From Cedecea davisae DSM 4568 (GTDB lineage: Bacteria; Pseudomonadota; Gammaproteobacteria; Enterobacterales; Enterobacteriaceae), in the NCBI RefSeq assembly GCF_000412335.2, contig NZ_KE161030.1:642015-706014 (forward strand): a stretch of DNA of 64,000 nt, given 5' to 3'. Both the position numbers and the translations under genes were made by a program. Positions within the stretch are counted from its first letter, which is position 1. Every line of letters begins with the position of its first letter. Below, piece by piece: positions 18,671-28,130 of the stretch. The notes beneath the pieces were generated by a model that saw only the letters and a list, made by a program, of their open reading frames with translations, was not told where the DNA came from and searched no databases.

Positions 18671-19507
18671 ATGAAACAGTTAGATGAGCGTTTGCGGGCC
18701 TCATGGGCGCTATTTTCCCCGCAGGAGCAGCGCGTAGCTTCGTTCATTGTCGATCATTTTGACGACCTGATTAGCTATAACAGCGCCGAGCTGGCGCGGC
18801 TTTCCGGGGTATCAAAGGCTACCGTAAGCCGCTTGTTTAAACGCCTGGGCTACGAGCGTTATAAAGATATGCGCGACGAGCTACGAACCCTGCGCCAGAG
18901 CGGCATGCCGCTGACGGAAAATCGCGATGCGGTGCAGGGCAACACGCTGCTGGCGAGGCACTACAAGCAGGAAATGGCCAATCTGACCAATCTGGTGAAT
19001 CAGCTGGATTCGGGTCAGTTTGCCGAGGTAGTTAATGCCCTGGTCAGCGGAAAGCGTTTGTTTATCATCGGGATGCGAAATTCATGGCCTGTGGCGATGC
19101 ACCTCCGCCAGCAGCTGCTGCAAATTCGCAGCGGGGTGTTGCTCCTGCCGCAGCCGGGGCAGACGCTGGCGGAAGAGCTGGTGGATATCGGCCCGGACGA
19201 TTGCGTGGTTGCCGTGGCATTTCGCCGCAGGCCGCGCATCATCAAGCCTCTGCTCGCCAGTTTGCAGCAGCGCGGTATACCGCTGGTGGTGCTGAGCGAG
19301 TCCTCCTCCGGCCTCGCGGCGGATTCCCGCTGGCACCTGAGCGCGCCGCTCGACAGCGTCTCCGCTTTCGACAGCTATAGCAGCGCCATGAGCCTGGTGA
19401 ATTTACTCGCAAACGCGGTGCTGCATGAGTCATTGACCAGCGGGCGTCAGCGTATCCATAATATCGCAGAATTGTATACAGAGCTGGACGAGCTGGAACA
19501 GCGTTAA
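18671..19507 (+). CDS. hpxU: RpiR/MurR-family regulator of hpx genes
   Basis: The ATG at 18671 has an AGGAG site 5 bases upstream, giving 278 residues. The N-terminal helix-turn-helix (about 35–60, ELARLSGVSKATVSRLFKRLG) and the C-terminal SIS sugar-isomerase-like domain (about 125–250) define the RpiR family. Placed between the divergent hpxWXYZ and the downstream hpxJK, it can control both. The ligand is presumably a pathway intermediate rather than a sugar phosphate. The name follows the Klebsiella cluster and rests on position and family. Confidence 0.8.
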   Translation: MKQLDERLRASWALFSPQEQRVASFIVDHFDDLISYNSAELARLSGVSKATVSRLFKRLGYERYKDMRDELRTLRQSGMPLTENRDAVQGNTLLARHYKQEMANLTNLVNQLDSGQFAEVVNALVSGKRLFIIGMRNSWPVAMHLRQQLLQIRSGVLLLPQPGQTLAEELVDIGPDDCVVAVAFRRRPRIIKPLLASLQQRGIPLVVLSESSSGLAADSRWHLSAPLDSVSAFDSYSSAMSLVNLLANAVLHESLTSGRQRIHNIAELYTELDELEQR

Positions 19508-19543
19508 TGCTCCGCCCTGGTGCAGTTGCACGGTCGGGGTGAG
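19508..19543 (+). promoter_or_regulatory. Tandem NtrC-like enhancer sites upstream of hpxJ
   Basis: Site 1, TGCTCC-N5-GGTGCA (19508–19524), has one difference from the consensus TGCACC-N5-GGTGCA. Site 2, TGCACG-N5-GGTGAG (19527–19543), has a few more. The centres are 19 bases apart and lie about 117 and 136 bases before the predicted transcript start, the usual layout of NtrC enhancers. Confidence 0.7.
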
Positions 19544-19625
19544 CCAGAATGGTTCATCATCCTTACTTCACTCTTTTTTTCCGCGCTGGCCCGACGCATC
19601 AGCCGGAAAAAAATTTACCTGCGGC

Positions 19626-19641
19626 TGGCACATTAGTTGCA
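19626..19641 (+). promoter_or_regulatory. Sigma-54 promoter of hpxJK
   Basis: TGGCAC-N5-TTGCA matches the −24/−12 consensus exactly. The start would be near 19652, about 41 bases before hpxJ. Confidence 0.85.
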
Positions 19642-19692
19642 AAAGAAACGCATAAGAATCTTTTGTTTCAATCTCAGACTCAAGGAACCGCT

Positions 19693-20934
19693 ATGTTTGA
19701 TATTCAGCACTTCCCTCAGATCAATCCGCCGCACCGTTTGCTGATGGGCCCGGGCCCGATCAACGCCGATCCGCGAGTATTACGCGCCATGGCGAGCCAG
19801 CTTATCGGGCAGTATGACCCGGTGATGACGGGCTATATGAATGAAGTGATGGTGCTGTACCGTGAGCTTTTCCGTACCGAAAACAAATGGACCATGCTGG
19901 TAGATGGCACCTCACGCGCCGGTATCGAGGCTATTTTGCTGTCGGCTATTCGCCCCGGAGACAAAGTGCTGGTGCCGGTTTTTGGTCGCTTCGGCCATCT
20001 GCTGTGTGAGATTGCCCGCCGCTGCCGCGCCGAAGTACACACTATTGAAGTGCCGTGGGGAGAAGTTTTCAGCCCGCAGCAAATTGAAGATGCCATCAAA
20101 AAGGTGAAGCCTCGCCTGCTGCTGACGGTTCAGGGCGATACTTCCACCACCATGCTGCAACCTCTGGCGGAGCTGGGGGAAATTTGCCGTCGCCACGGCG
20201 TGCTGTTCTATACCGATGCTACCGCTTCGTTCGGCGGCAACGAGCTGCTAACGGATGCATGGGGGCTGGATGCGGTTTCCGCTGGGCTGCAAAAATGCCT
20301 CGGCGGCCCGTCCGGCAGCTCGCCGATAACTCTTAGCCCGCAGATGGAAGAAGTTATCCGCCGTCGTAAATGCGTAGAGGAAGGGATCCGTACCGCCGCG
20401 CACCAGGACGGCGACGATGAGATGATCTACTCCAACTATTTCGATCTCGGCATGGTGATGGACTACTGGGGGCCGGAGCGACTTAACCACCACACCGAAG
20501 CCACCAGCATGCTGTTTGCCGCCCGGGAATGCGCTCGCATTATTCTGGAAGAAGGGCTCGAAACCGGGATCGCCCGCCACGAACTGCACGGCAGGGCGAT
20601 GGTCGCGGGTATTAAGGGCATGGGGCTGGAAACCTTCGGCGACTTAAACCACAAAATGAATAACGTGCTGGGCGTGGCTATTCCTTCTCAGGTTCATGGG
20701 GAAGAAGTTCGCAAGCTGCTGCTGGAAGACTTCCACATCGAAATCGGCACTTCTTTCGGCCCGCTTCAGGGCAAAATCTGGCGCATCGGCACTATGGGCT
20801 ATAACGCCCGTAAAGACTGCGTGCTGCAAACGCTTACCGCCCTGGAAGCGGTGCTCAACCGGCTTGGGTTTAAAACCGTGCAGGGCGAAGCGATGCAGGC
20901 GGCATGGAACGTTTACGCTCAGGGAGCCAGCTAA
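19693..20934 (+). CDS. hpxJ: (S)-ureidoglycine–glyoxylate aminotransferase
   Basis: The ATG at 19693 follows AAGGA and gives 413 residues; the open frame further upstream covers the promoter and is not translated. It is a class V PLP-dependent aminotransferase of the alanine–glyoxylate/PucG type: LLMGPGPINADPRVL at the N-terminus, DGTSRAGIEA for PLP binding and the Schiff-base Lys in SAGLQKCLGGPSG. It moves the amino group of ureidoglycine to a keto acid, yielding oxalurate. The stop overlaps the hpxK start (TAATG), so the two are coupled. Confidence 0.93.
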   Translation: MFDIQHFPQINPPHRLLMGPGPINADPRVLRAMASQLIGQYDPVMTGYMNEVMVLYRELFRTENKWTMLVDGTSRAGIEAILLSAIRPGDKVLVPVFGRFGHLLCEIARRCRAEVHTIEVPWGEVFSPQQIEDAIKKVKPRLLLTVQGDTSTTMLQPLAELGEICRRHGVLFYTDATASFGGNELLTDAWGLDAVSAGLQKCLGGPSGSSPITLSPQMEEVIRRRKCVEEGIRTAAHQDGDDEMIYSNYFDLGMVMDYWGPERLNHHTEATSMLFAARECARIILEEGLETGIARHELHGRAMVAGIKGMGLETFGDLNHKMNNVLGVAIPSQVHGEEVRKLLLEDFHIEIGTSFGPLQGKIWRIGTMGYNARKDCVLQTLTALEAVLNRLGFKTVQGEAMQAAWNVYAQGAS

Positions 20935-22190
20935 TGGCCGCCCCTCTGATGGACGCTGAATATGCGTGGGTCGCCGCTCAGCGCGTAATGGACAGGGCAG
21001 ACAGGCTGGCGACAATTAGCGAAAGCGCCGGGCAACTGACCCGCGTCTATCTCTCCGTTCAGCACTTACAGGCAAATCAACTGGTAGCCAGCTGGATGGA
21101 ACAGCTCGGCATGACGACCTGGCAGGATGCGGTGGGCAATATTTGCGGGCGCTACGAGGGAAAACGCGAAGGGGCGCAGGCGATTCTGCTGGGTTCCCAT
21201 CTCGATACGGTTCGCAACGCAGGGCGCTACGACGGTATGCTCGGCGTGCTCTGCGCCCTGGAAGTGGTGGCGTTCCTGCACCAGCACGACATGCAGCTTG
21301 AGCAGGCGATAGAAATCGTTGGCTTTGGCGATGAAGAAGGTACTCGGTTTGGCGTGACGCTGCTGGGCAGCCGGGGCGTAACCGGCAGCTGGCCTGAACA
21401 CTGGCTCCGCTGCGAAGATGCCAACGGCGTGAGCGTGGCGCAGGCGATGACGCTTGCGGGTCTTGATCCGTCGCGCATTGCCAGCGCGGCGCGCCCGGTG
21501 GAGGACTTTAGCGCCTATCTGGAGCTGCACATCGAGCAGGGACCGGTGCTGGAACAGGAAAACCTGGCCCTGGGCGTGGTGACGGCCATTAACGGCGCTC
21601 GCCGCCTCAACTGCCGCTTTACCGGGCATGCAGGGCACGCGGGGACGGTGCCAATGGCCCTGCGTAAAGATGCGCTGGCCGCCGCCGCCGAGTGGATGCA
21701 TTACATCGAGTCGGCTACCCGCCAGCACGGCCCGGATTTAGTTGCGACTGTAGGCACGCTGAACTGTGAACCTGGCGCGGTTAACGTTATCCCCGGCGAA
21801 GTCCACCTGACGCTGGATATTCGCAGCCCGCATGATAGTTCTCTGGAAAGTTTGCTTAATCAATTGCTGGCCGAAGGGCAGGCTATTGCCGCCAGGCGCG
21901 ACATGCAGTTTGCGGCACAAACCTATTACGCCATCCCGGCCACGCCCTGCGACAGGCAGCTCCAGAGCAAACTGAGCCAGGCGGTGAGCGAAGTTCAGGG
22001 GAGGAGCCTTTTGCTGCCAAGCGGCGCGGGGCATGATGCTATCGCCATTGCCGAACGCTGGCCGAGTGCCATGCTGTTTGTGCGCTGTGAGAAGGGGATC
22101 AGCCACCACCCTGCGGAATCCGTCACCGGGCAGGATGTTGCCCAGGCGGTACAGGCCTTTACCCGCGCGGTCGCCCTGCTTGCTGAATAG
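20934..22190 (+). CDS. hpxK: Allantoate amidohydrolase
   Basis: The start at 20934 overlaps the hpxJ stop by one base and gives 418 residues. It is an M20-family metal-dependent hydrolase of the AllC/HyuC type with the ligand segments GSHLDTVRNAGRYDG (His, Asp) and GFGDEEGTRFG (Glu pair), the dimer-lid segment HIEQGPVLE, and SGAGHDA near the C-terminus. It hydrolyses allantoate to ureidoglycine, CO2 and ammonia, supplying the substrate of HpxJ. It ends at a shared terminator before yafV. Confidence 0.93.
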   Translation: MAAPLMDAEYAWVAAQRVMDRADRLATISESAGQLTRVYLSVQHLQANQLVASWMEQLGMTTWQDAVGNICGRYEGKREGAQAILLGSHLDTVRNAGRYDGMLGVLCALEVVAFLHQHDMQLEQAIEIVGFGDEEGTRFGVTLLGSRGVTGSWPEHWLRCEDANGVSVAQAMTLAGLDPSRIASAARPVEDFSAYLELHIEQGPVLEQENLALGVVTAINGARRLNCRFTGHAGHAGTVPMALRKDALAAAAEWMHYIESATRQHGPDLVATVGTLNCEPGAVNVIPGEVHLTLDIRSPHDSSLESLLNQLLAEGQAIAARRDMQFAAQTYYAIPATPCDRQLQSKLSQAVSEVQGRSLLLPSGAGHDAIAIAERWPSAMLFVRCEKGISHHPAESVTGQDVAQAVQAFTRAVALLAE

Positions 22191-22202
22191 CAGATAAAGA
22201 AA

Positions 22203-22223
22203 ACCCGGCGCTAAAAGCCGGGT
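22203..22223. terminator. Terminator between hpxK and yafV
   Basis: A 7-bp GC-rich stem (22203–22209 with 22217–22223) has an A run on the left and a T-rich stretch on the right, so it suits both converging genes. Confidence 0.75.
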
Positions 22224-22248
22224 CTTATCTCTGTCACGATCCTGGCCG

Positions 22249-23016
22249 TTAAAGGCTGAACGGATCGGCGTCCTGCCACGCCGGGAATTTCTCCCGATAC
22301 TCCTGCAACGCCACCAGCGATAAATCCGCATCCAGTCTTGCCGCCTGGTGCGGTTCGCAGCTCGCCATAATTTCGCCCTGAGGGCTGATGATCCGGCTGT
22401 CTCCGCGGTAATGATGGCCGTTGCCGTCGGTGCCGACGCGGTTACAGCCCGCGACGTAAGCCTGGTTTTCAATCGCACGCGCCTGCAACAGGCTTTGCCA
22501 GTGAAGCGAGCGCGGGGCAGGCCAGTTGGCGACATACAGCGCAAGATCGTAATCGTTGCGGTTGCGTGACCAGACCGGGAAACGCAGGTCATAGCAAACC
22601 AGCGGCAGGATCCTCCAGCCGCGCCATTCGATAATCACACGCTCTTCACCAGCCTGGTAATGATGATGTTCGTCGGCCATGCGGAACAGATGGCGCTTAT
22701 CGTAGAAATGTACTTTGCCGTCCGGCTGCACCAGCAGGAAGCGGTTAACCGGCCCGCGCTCGGTTTGCAACGCGGCGCTCCCGGCTATCATCGCCTGAGT
22801 TTGCTGCGCCTTGAACTGCATCCAGTCAATCACCTCTTGCTCTGGCATCGACTGCACGGCGGCTTCCATGGCAAAGCCGGTGGTGAACATCTCCGGCAGA
22901 ATAATTAAATTACGCCCGTGCACGCCCTCCAGCAGCACATCGAAGTGACGCAGGTTTGCGGCACCGTCCATCCATACCAGCGGTTGTTGCAGAAGGGAAA
23001 CTTTCAAACCAGACAC
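22249..23016 (-). CDS. yafV: Omega-amidase YafV (nitrilase superfamily)
   Basis: The GTG start at 23016 gives MSGLKVSLLQQPLVW, matching the E. coli protein of 256 residues. The nitrilase triad is present: Glu in LPEMFTTGFA, Lys in FYDKRHLF and Cys in LVCYDLRFP. Omega-amidases hydrolyse alpha-ketoglutaramate and alpha-ketosuccinamate, salvaging products of glutamine transamination. Although it abuts the hpx cluster, it belongs to the conserved yafV–fadE core. Confidence 0.93.
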   Translation of the reverse strand: MSGLKVSLLQQPLVWMDGAANLRHFDVLLEGVHGRNLIILPEMFTTGFAMEAAVQSMPEQEVIDWMQFKAQQTQAMIAGSAALQTERGPVNRFLLVQPDGKVHFYDKRHLFRMADEHHHYQAGEERVIIEWRGWRILPLVCYDLRFPVWSRNRNDYDLALYVANWPAPRSLHWQSLLQARAIENQAYVAGCNRVGTDGNGHHYRGDSRIISPQGEIMASCEPHQAARLDADLSLVALQEYREKFPAWQDADPFSL

Positions 23017-23089
23017 AAGCGGCAGCCTCTTAGGGGAAGTATTCTTTCACTGTAGCACGACAAATCGCTCTTTTGTTGGCAATAAAAAA

Positions 23090-23107
23090 CCCCGCTTGCG
23101 CGGGGTT
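23090..23107 (-). terminator. Rho-independent terminator of fadE
   Basis: A GC-rich hairpin (23090–23095 with 23100–23105) is read on the minus strand just after the fadE stop, followed by a T run at 23084–23089. Confidence 0.88.
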
Positions 23108-23112
23108 GATGA

Positions 23113-25557
23113 TTAAGCGGCTTCAACCTTTCTGTGCTTTTCCGGCACCTTCACAGGCTGGGTCGCCAATGCCTCCGGATCAAACTCGTCAACGTTGATG
23201 CTGCGCAGGCGGCTGACTTCGGCTTTGGTCAGGATAGCCGCTTCATCGGCGGTTATCTTACCTTCGCTCAGCAACTGCTTCGCCAGCTCATCCAGGCGGG
23301 TGAACGGCAAGTTACGCCCCAGCTCTTTGCAGATACGAGCGTGAATCGGCTCGGCTGCCATCACATCCAGCAGAGCCGCTTCCAGCAGGCCCGCCGGGTT
23401 ATGCTCGCTCGGGGTCAGGTATTGACCACGGCCAATGCGGGAGCGGGTTGCAGACGGCACCTGCATAATCTTCGCCAGCTTGTGGTCCAGGGCGTCAGAC
23501 GGCGCGCTATAACGGCGGCCCAGCGGGAAGATAACCAGACCCATCACCCCGGCAACAAAGCGGTTCGGGAAGTTGCGCAGCAGGTCGTCAATTGCCTGCT
23601 CGGCCTGATGCAGCGCATCCTGCACGCCCCAGTGTACCAGCGGCAGATCCGCCTCATTACGGCCTTCATCTTCATAGCGCTTCAGCACCGCAGAGGCAAG
23701 ATACAGCTGGCTCAGCACATCACCCAGGCGAGCGGAGATGCGTTCGCGGCGTTTCAGGCTGCCGCCCAGCACTGCCATGGAGACGTCCGACAGCAGCGCG
23801 AGGTTGGCGCTCAGGCGGTTCAGGTACTGGTAATAGCGTTTGGTCGCGTCTTTAGCCGGAGTGCTGCTTCCCAGGCCGTTGGTCAGACCCAGCCACAGGC
23901 TACGCATCTTGTTGCTGCCGACGTGGCCGATGTGTTTAAACAGCAGTTTGTCGAAGGCGTTAACGTCGTTATTCTGCGCGGCGGCCATCTCTTCCAGCAC
24001 ATAAGGATGGCAGCGAATCGCGCCCTGGCCGAAGATAATCATGCTGCGGGTAAGAATGTTTGCGCCTTCAACGGTGATAGCGATCGGTGCGCCCTGGTAA
24101 GCACGGGCCACGAAGTTACCGTCTCCCAGCATGATGCCTTTCCCGCCGACAATATCCATCGCATCGAGAATGGCGCGCTGGCCGCGGTGGGTACAGTGAT
24201 ATTTAACAATCGCCGACAGCACCGCCGGTTTTTCACCGAGCACAATCCCGTAGGTAATTAATGACGCGGCGGCATCCATCACGTAGGCGTTACCGGCGAT
24301 GCGGGCCAGCGGCTCTTCAATCCCTTCCATTTTACCGATAGAGATTTTGAACTGGCGACGAATATGCGCATAAGCGCCGGTTGCCATTGCAACGGACTTC
24401 AGGCCGCCGGTGGCGTTGGACGGCAGGGTAATGCCGCGGCCAACCGACAGGCACTCAACCAGCATACGCCAGCCCTGTCCGGCCATTTTCGGGCCGCCGA
24501 TAATAAAGTCGATTGGCACGAAGATATCTTTCCCACGGGTTGGGCCGTTCTGGAACGGCACGTTCAGCGGGAAGTGACGTTTGCCGATTTCCACGCCCGG
24601 AGTATGGGTTGGAATAAGGGCGCAGGTAATGCCGAGATCTTCCTCGCCGCCCAGCAGACGATCCGGGTCGGAAAGTTTAAACGCCAGGCCAAGCACGGTG
24701 GCGATAGGCGCCAGCGTAATGTAGCGCTTGTTCCAGGTGAGGCGCATGCCCAGCACCTGTTCGCCCTGCCATTCGCCCATACAGACTACGCCGCTGTCCG
24801 GGATTGCGCCCGCATCGGAACCCGCTTCCGGGCTGGTCAGCGCGAAGCAAGGGATCTCAAGGCCGCGCGCCAGGCGTGGCAGGTAATGATCTTTTTGCTC
24901 TTCGGTACCGTAATGTTGCAGCAGTTCCCCCGGCCCTAAGGAGTTTGGCACGCCGACGGTAATCGCCAGGATACCGGAAACGCCGGACAGTTTTTGCAGC
25001 ACGCGAGCCTGAGCGTAGGCGGAGAATTCAAGACCGCCGTACTCTTTCTTAATGATCATCGCAAAGAAGCGATGCTCTTTCAGGTAGGCCCACAGTTCAG
25101 GAGGCAGGTCGGCCAGTTCATGGGTTATCTGGAAGTCATTTGCCATGCGGCAGGCTTCTTCAACCGGGCCATCGATAAAGGCCTGCTCTTCCTCGGTCAG
25201 CTTAGGCTGCGGGTAGTTGTGCAGCTTTTCCCAGTCTGGTTTGCCGCGGAACAGATCGCCTTCCCACCAGGTTGTCCCGGCGTCGATAGCTTCTTTTTCG
25301 GTGCGCGACATCGGCGGCATCACTTTACGGAAGCCGCGGAACACCGGCGCGGAAATCAGTGATTTACGCAGCGGGGTAAAGACCAGCGGCACCAGGATAA
25401 CGGCCAGCGGCACCAGCACCCAGTAAGACCAGATATTGGCGGCACCGAGGGCGGCGGTCCAGGCCAGTAAAATCACGCTGGCGAGCAGCAGGTTTGCCTG
25501 GTGATAGAACAGCACACCCAGCAGGACGAGAGTAAGAACAATACTTAAAATTAACAT
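23113..25557 (-). CDS. fadE: Acyl-CoA dehydrogenase
   Basis: The start at 25557 gives [14 protein letters not shown] and 814 residues, the E. coli FadE length; the frame extends 41 codons upstream but an AGGGAG site and conservation support this ATG. Two N-terminal hydrophobic segments anchor it at the membrane, followed by the FAD-binding acyl-CoA dehydrogenase domain ([25 protein letters not shown]). It catalyses the first oxidation of fatty-acid beta-oxidation. A FadR-like operator lies just upstream. Confidence 0.97.
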   Translation of the reverse strand: MLILSIVLTLVLLGVLFYHQANLLLASVILLAWTAALGAANIWSYWVLVPLAVILVPLVFTPLRKSLISAPVFRGFRKVMPPMSRTEKEAIDAGTTWWEGDLFRGKPDWEKLHNYPQPKLTEEEQAFIDGPVEEACRMANDFQITHELADLPPELWAYLKEHRFFAMIIKKEYGGLEFSAYAQARVLQKLSGVSGILAITVGVPNSLGPGELLQHYGTEEQKDHYLPRLARGLEIPCFALTSPEAGSDAGAIPDSGVVCMGEWQGEQVLGMRLTWNKRYITLAPIATVLGLAFKLSDPDRLLGGEEDLGITCALIPTHTPGVEIGKRHFPLNVPFQNGPTRGKDIFVPIDFIIGGPKMAGQGWRMLVECLSVGRGITLPSNATGGLKSVAMATGAYAHIRRQFKISIGKMEGIEEPLARIAGNAYVMDAAASLITYGIVLGEKPAVLSAIVKYHCTHRGQRAILDAMDIVGGKGIMLGDGNFVARAYQGAPIAITVEGANILTRSMIIFGQGAIRCHPYVLEEMAAAQNNDVNAFDKLLFKHIGHVGSNKMRSLWLGLTNGLGSSTPAKDATKRYYQYLNRLSANLALLSDVSMAVLGGSLKRRERISARLGDVLSQLYLASAVLKRYEDEGRNEADLPLVHWGVQDALHQAEQAIDDLLRNFPNRFVAGVMGLVIFPLGRRYSAPSDALDHKLAKIMQVPSATRSRIGRGQYLTPSEHNPAGLLEAALLDVMAAEPIHARICKELGRNLPFTRLDELAKQLLSEGKITADEAAILTKAEVSRLRSINVDEFDPEALATQPVKVPEKHRKVEAA

Positions 25558-25580
25558 AAAGAAAGCTCCCTGGCTTGTAG

Positions 25581-25596
25581 GAGGTCTGACCACTTG
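25581..25596 (-). promoter_or_regulatory. FadR operator of fadE
   Basis: The minus strand reads AAGTGGTCAGACCTCC, matching the TGGTCNGACCA core of FadR sites with one change. It lies about 25–40 bases before the fadE start. Confidence 0.75.
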
Positions 25597-25786
25597 TGAT
25601 GTATTGGTTGTAGTGGATGTTGCATTTTTTAGCAATGCATTCACAAAATAATTACAACCTCGCTCACATTGTTGCGGCACATAATCGTAAAAGCCCGGCT
25701 AAACTCGCGGGGTTGCGCTTCTCGCGCCTGGCGCTATCCGGTACACTGCCGGAGGTGAAATTCAATCAAACCTCAAGGACTTCCTC

Positions 25787-26368
25787 ATGTACCAGGATCT
25801 TATTCGTAATGAGTTAAATGAAGCGGCGGAAACGCTGGCTAACTTCCTGAAGGATGAAGCAAATATTCATTCCACCCAGCGCGCAGCCGTGCTGCTGGCG
25901 GACAGTTTTAAAGCGGGCGGCAAAGTGCTGTCCTGCGGTAACGGCGGCTCGCACTGCGACGCCATGCACTTCGCTGAAGAGCTGACAGGCCGCTACCGTG
26001 AGAACCGCCCTGGCTACCCGGCGATTGCGATTTCCGACGTGAGCCACATATCCTGCGTCAGCAACGACTTCGGTTATGACTACGTGTTCTCCCGCTACGT
26101 TGAAGCGGTTGGCCGCGAAGGCGACGTGCTGCTGGGTATCTCTACTTCCGGCAACTCCGGCAACGTCATCAAGGCGATTGAGGCCGCACGTGCTAAAGGC
26201 ATGAAGGTCATCACGCTGACCGGTAAAGACGGCGGCAAAATGGCGGGAACGGCGGATATCGAAATTCGCGTGCCGCATTTTGGCTATGCGGACCGCATTC
26301 AGGAGATCCACATTAAAGTGATCCACATCCTGATTCAGTTAATCGAAAAAGAAATGGTCAAGGCTTAG
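25787..26368 (+). CDS. gmhA: Sedoheptulose-7-phosphate isomerase
   Basis: The 193-residue enzyme (also called LpcA) makes D-glycero-D-manno-heptose 7-phosphate for the lipopolysaccharide inner core. The SIS-domain motifs [18 protein letters not shown] (about residues 50–67) and [17 protein letters not shown] are present, and the N-terminus [17 protein letters not shown] is essentially that of E. coli. It is divergent from fadE and followed by yafJ, the E. coli order. Confidence 0.97.
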   Translation: MYQDLIRNELNEAAETLANFLKDEANIHSTQRAAVLLADSFKAGGKVLSCGNGGSHCDAMHFAEELTGRYRENRPGYPAIAISDVSHISCVSNDFGYDYVFSRYVEAVGREGDVLLGISTSGNSGNVIKAIEAARAKGMKVITLTGKDGGKMAGTADIEIRVPHFGYADRIQEIHIKVIHILIQLIEKEMVKA

Positions 26369-26420
26369 CCCGAAATCCTTCTGTCCGGCGGGCAGGAGGG
26401 TTCGTTGTGGGAGAGATGAG

Positions 26421-27188
26421 ATGTGTGAACTGCTCGGGATGAGTGCCAACGTACCGACGGATATCTGCTTTAGTTTTACCGGTCTGGTGCAGCGCGGCGG
26501 CGGAACTGGCCCCCATAAAGACGGCTGGGGCATTACCTTCTATGAAGGCAAAGGCTGCCGCACGTTTAAAGATCCTCAGCCGAGCTTCAACTCGCCCATT
26601 GCCCGCCTGGTGCAGGAATACCCGATTAAATCCTGCTCGGTGGTGGCGCACATTCGCCAGGCTAACCGTGGCCAGGTGGCGCTGGAAAACACGCATCCGT
26701 TTACCCGCGAACTGTGGGGCCGCAACTGGACTTACGCCCATAACGGGCAGTTGAAAGGATACCGTTCACTTGAGACCGGCAGCTTCCGCCCGATAGGCGA
26801 AACGGACAGCGAGCAGGCGTTTTGCTGGCTGCTGCACAAGCTGACCCAGCGCTACCCGCGCACGCCGGGCAATATGGAAGCGGTATTCCGCTACATTACC
26901 GAGCTGGCAGGGCAGATGAGAGAGAAGGGCGTGTTTAACATGCTGCTGTCGGACGGGCGCTACGTGATGGCGTTTTGCTCGACTAACCTGTTCTGGATAA
27001 CGCGTAGAGCACCGTTTGGCGTGGCGAAGCTGTTAGACAGGGATGTGGAAATCGACTTTCAGGAAGAGACCACACCGAACGATGTGGTCACTGTTATTGC
27101 TACTCAACCGCTGACGGCGAACGAAACCTGGCACAAGATTGAGCCAGGCAAGTCGGCGTTATTTTGCCTCGGTGAGCTTATAGTTTGA
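26421..27188 (+). CDS. yafJ: Class II glutamine amidotransferase-like protein YafJ
   Basis: The 255-residue protein begins with MCELLGMS, so Cys2 becomes the N-terminal nucleophile after Met removal, as in class II (Ntn) glutamine amidotransferases. GGTGPHKDGWG and AHNGQLKGY supply further active-site parts. There is no synthase domain, so its acceptor is unknown. It is 52 bases after gmhA, and its 3' end overlaps that of the convergent yafK by 30 bases. Confidence 0.92.
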   Translation: MCELLGMSANVPTDICFSFTGLVQRGGGTGPHKDGWGITFYEGKGCRTFKDPQPSFNSPIARLVQEYPIKSCSVVAHIRQANRGQVALENTHPFTRELWGRNWTYAHNGQLKGYRSLETGSFRPIGETDSEQAFCWLLHKLTQRYPRTPGNMEAVFRYITELAGQMREKGVFNMLLSDGRYVMAFCSTNLFWITRRAPFGVAKLLDRDVEIDFQEETTPNDVVTVIATQPLTANETWHKIEPGKSALFCLGELIV

Positions 27189-27899
27189 GACCAGCTGTGG
27201 CTGCACCGGCGTGGCCACCGCAGGTTTGCTTATCACATAGTTGCCGCTCACTACCGCGACGTTTGGCGGCTGGTGGTTGGCAGCAAAGTAGTCATAGCCC
27301 GGTTTCAGGCCTTTCCAGAAGTTGATATAGGTCGAGTATTTGTGGCGTTCCATGTTGGCGTCCGTCATGCGGAACGGGAAAATACTGACCTGCACGCGCG
27401 GCTGACCGAAGATCAGAGCGCCGGTCACAAACTGGAAAATCTCATCAATGCCGGAGTCGGTCATGGCGTAGCAGCCAATGGACACGCAGGCACCGTGGAT
27501 CATCAAGTATTTCCCTTCATAGCCGTGCGAGCGGTCAAATTCGTTCGGGAAGCCGATATTAATCGCTTTATAGAAGCGGCTGTCCGGCTTTAGCTGACTG
27601 CGATCAACGCTATAAAAACCTTCGGGACTTTTAAAATCGCCCTGGCGCTGTTTTGGCCCCAGACCGCCTGAATAATTGCAGATGCGGTAGCTGTTGAGCA
27701 TCTGATATTGCTCGCCCATCTTCACCCACAGTTCAAGGGTGCGCTCTTCTTTAAAGATTTGAATATAAACCGGGGAGCCCATGAGCTGCTGTCTGGTTTC
27801 TTTGCCGATGGGGGCGGCGACGCCGCTGCTATTCAGCAGGCTGGCGAAAGAGAAAAACGGCATAGAGAGCATCGCAATCATTAGTGCGATCTTACGCAT
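27159..27899 (-). CDS. yafK: L,D-transpeptidase-fold peptidoglycan–Lpp amidase DpaA/YafK
   Basis: The 246-residue exported protein has a signal peptide (MRKIALMIAMLSMPFFSFAS) and a YkuD domain with the catalytic motif HGACVSIGCYAMTD. In E. coli YafK is now called DpaA or LdtF and is reported to detach Braun lipoprotein from peptidoglycan rather than make cross-links. An elongated C-terminal tail follows the domain. It overlaps the end of yafJ. Confidence 0.92.
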   Translation of the reverse strand: MRKIALMIAMLSMPFFSFASLLNSSGVAAPIGKETRQQLMGSPVYIQIFKEERTLELWVKMGEQYQMLNSYRICNYSGGLGPKQRQGDFKSPEGFYSVDRSQLKPDSRFYKAINIGFPNEFDRSHGYEGKYLMIHGACVSIGCYAMTDSGIDEIFQFVTGALIFGQPRVQVSIFPFRMTDANMERHKYSTYINFWKGLKPGYDYFAANHQPPNVAVVSGNYVISKPAVATPVQPQLVSNYKLTEAK

Positions 27900-28090
27900 A
27901 CTGCTTGATTCCTTGATAAACCTGCAACTAACAGCCAGGACGGCTAAAGGGACCCTAAATCAGAATAATCTGGACAGGATTGCGCTCACATTAGCATCGT
28001 GGTTTTTTTTCGCAAGCGGCAGTCTGATGCGTTTACAAATTTTATTGGAATGAACAGGAAAGAGGGGATATTTCCTCATTGCCAAATAAG

Positions 28091-28106
28091 CTGTATACTT
28101 ATCCAG
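28091..28106 (+). promoter_or_regulatory. LexA box of dinB
   Basis: CTGTATACTTATCCAG fits the CTG-N10-CAG SOS box and closely resembles the box before E. coli dinB. It lies 25 bases upstream of the dinB start. Confidence 0.85.
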
Positions 28107-28130
28107 TATTGTTTTCCGGGGCGGGTTATT

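Noticed and set aside
19549..19692. 48-codon N-terminal extension of hpxJ
   Set aside because: It covers the sigma-54 promoter; the ATG at 19693 has a ribosome site and the family's start.
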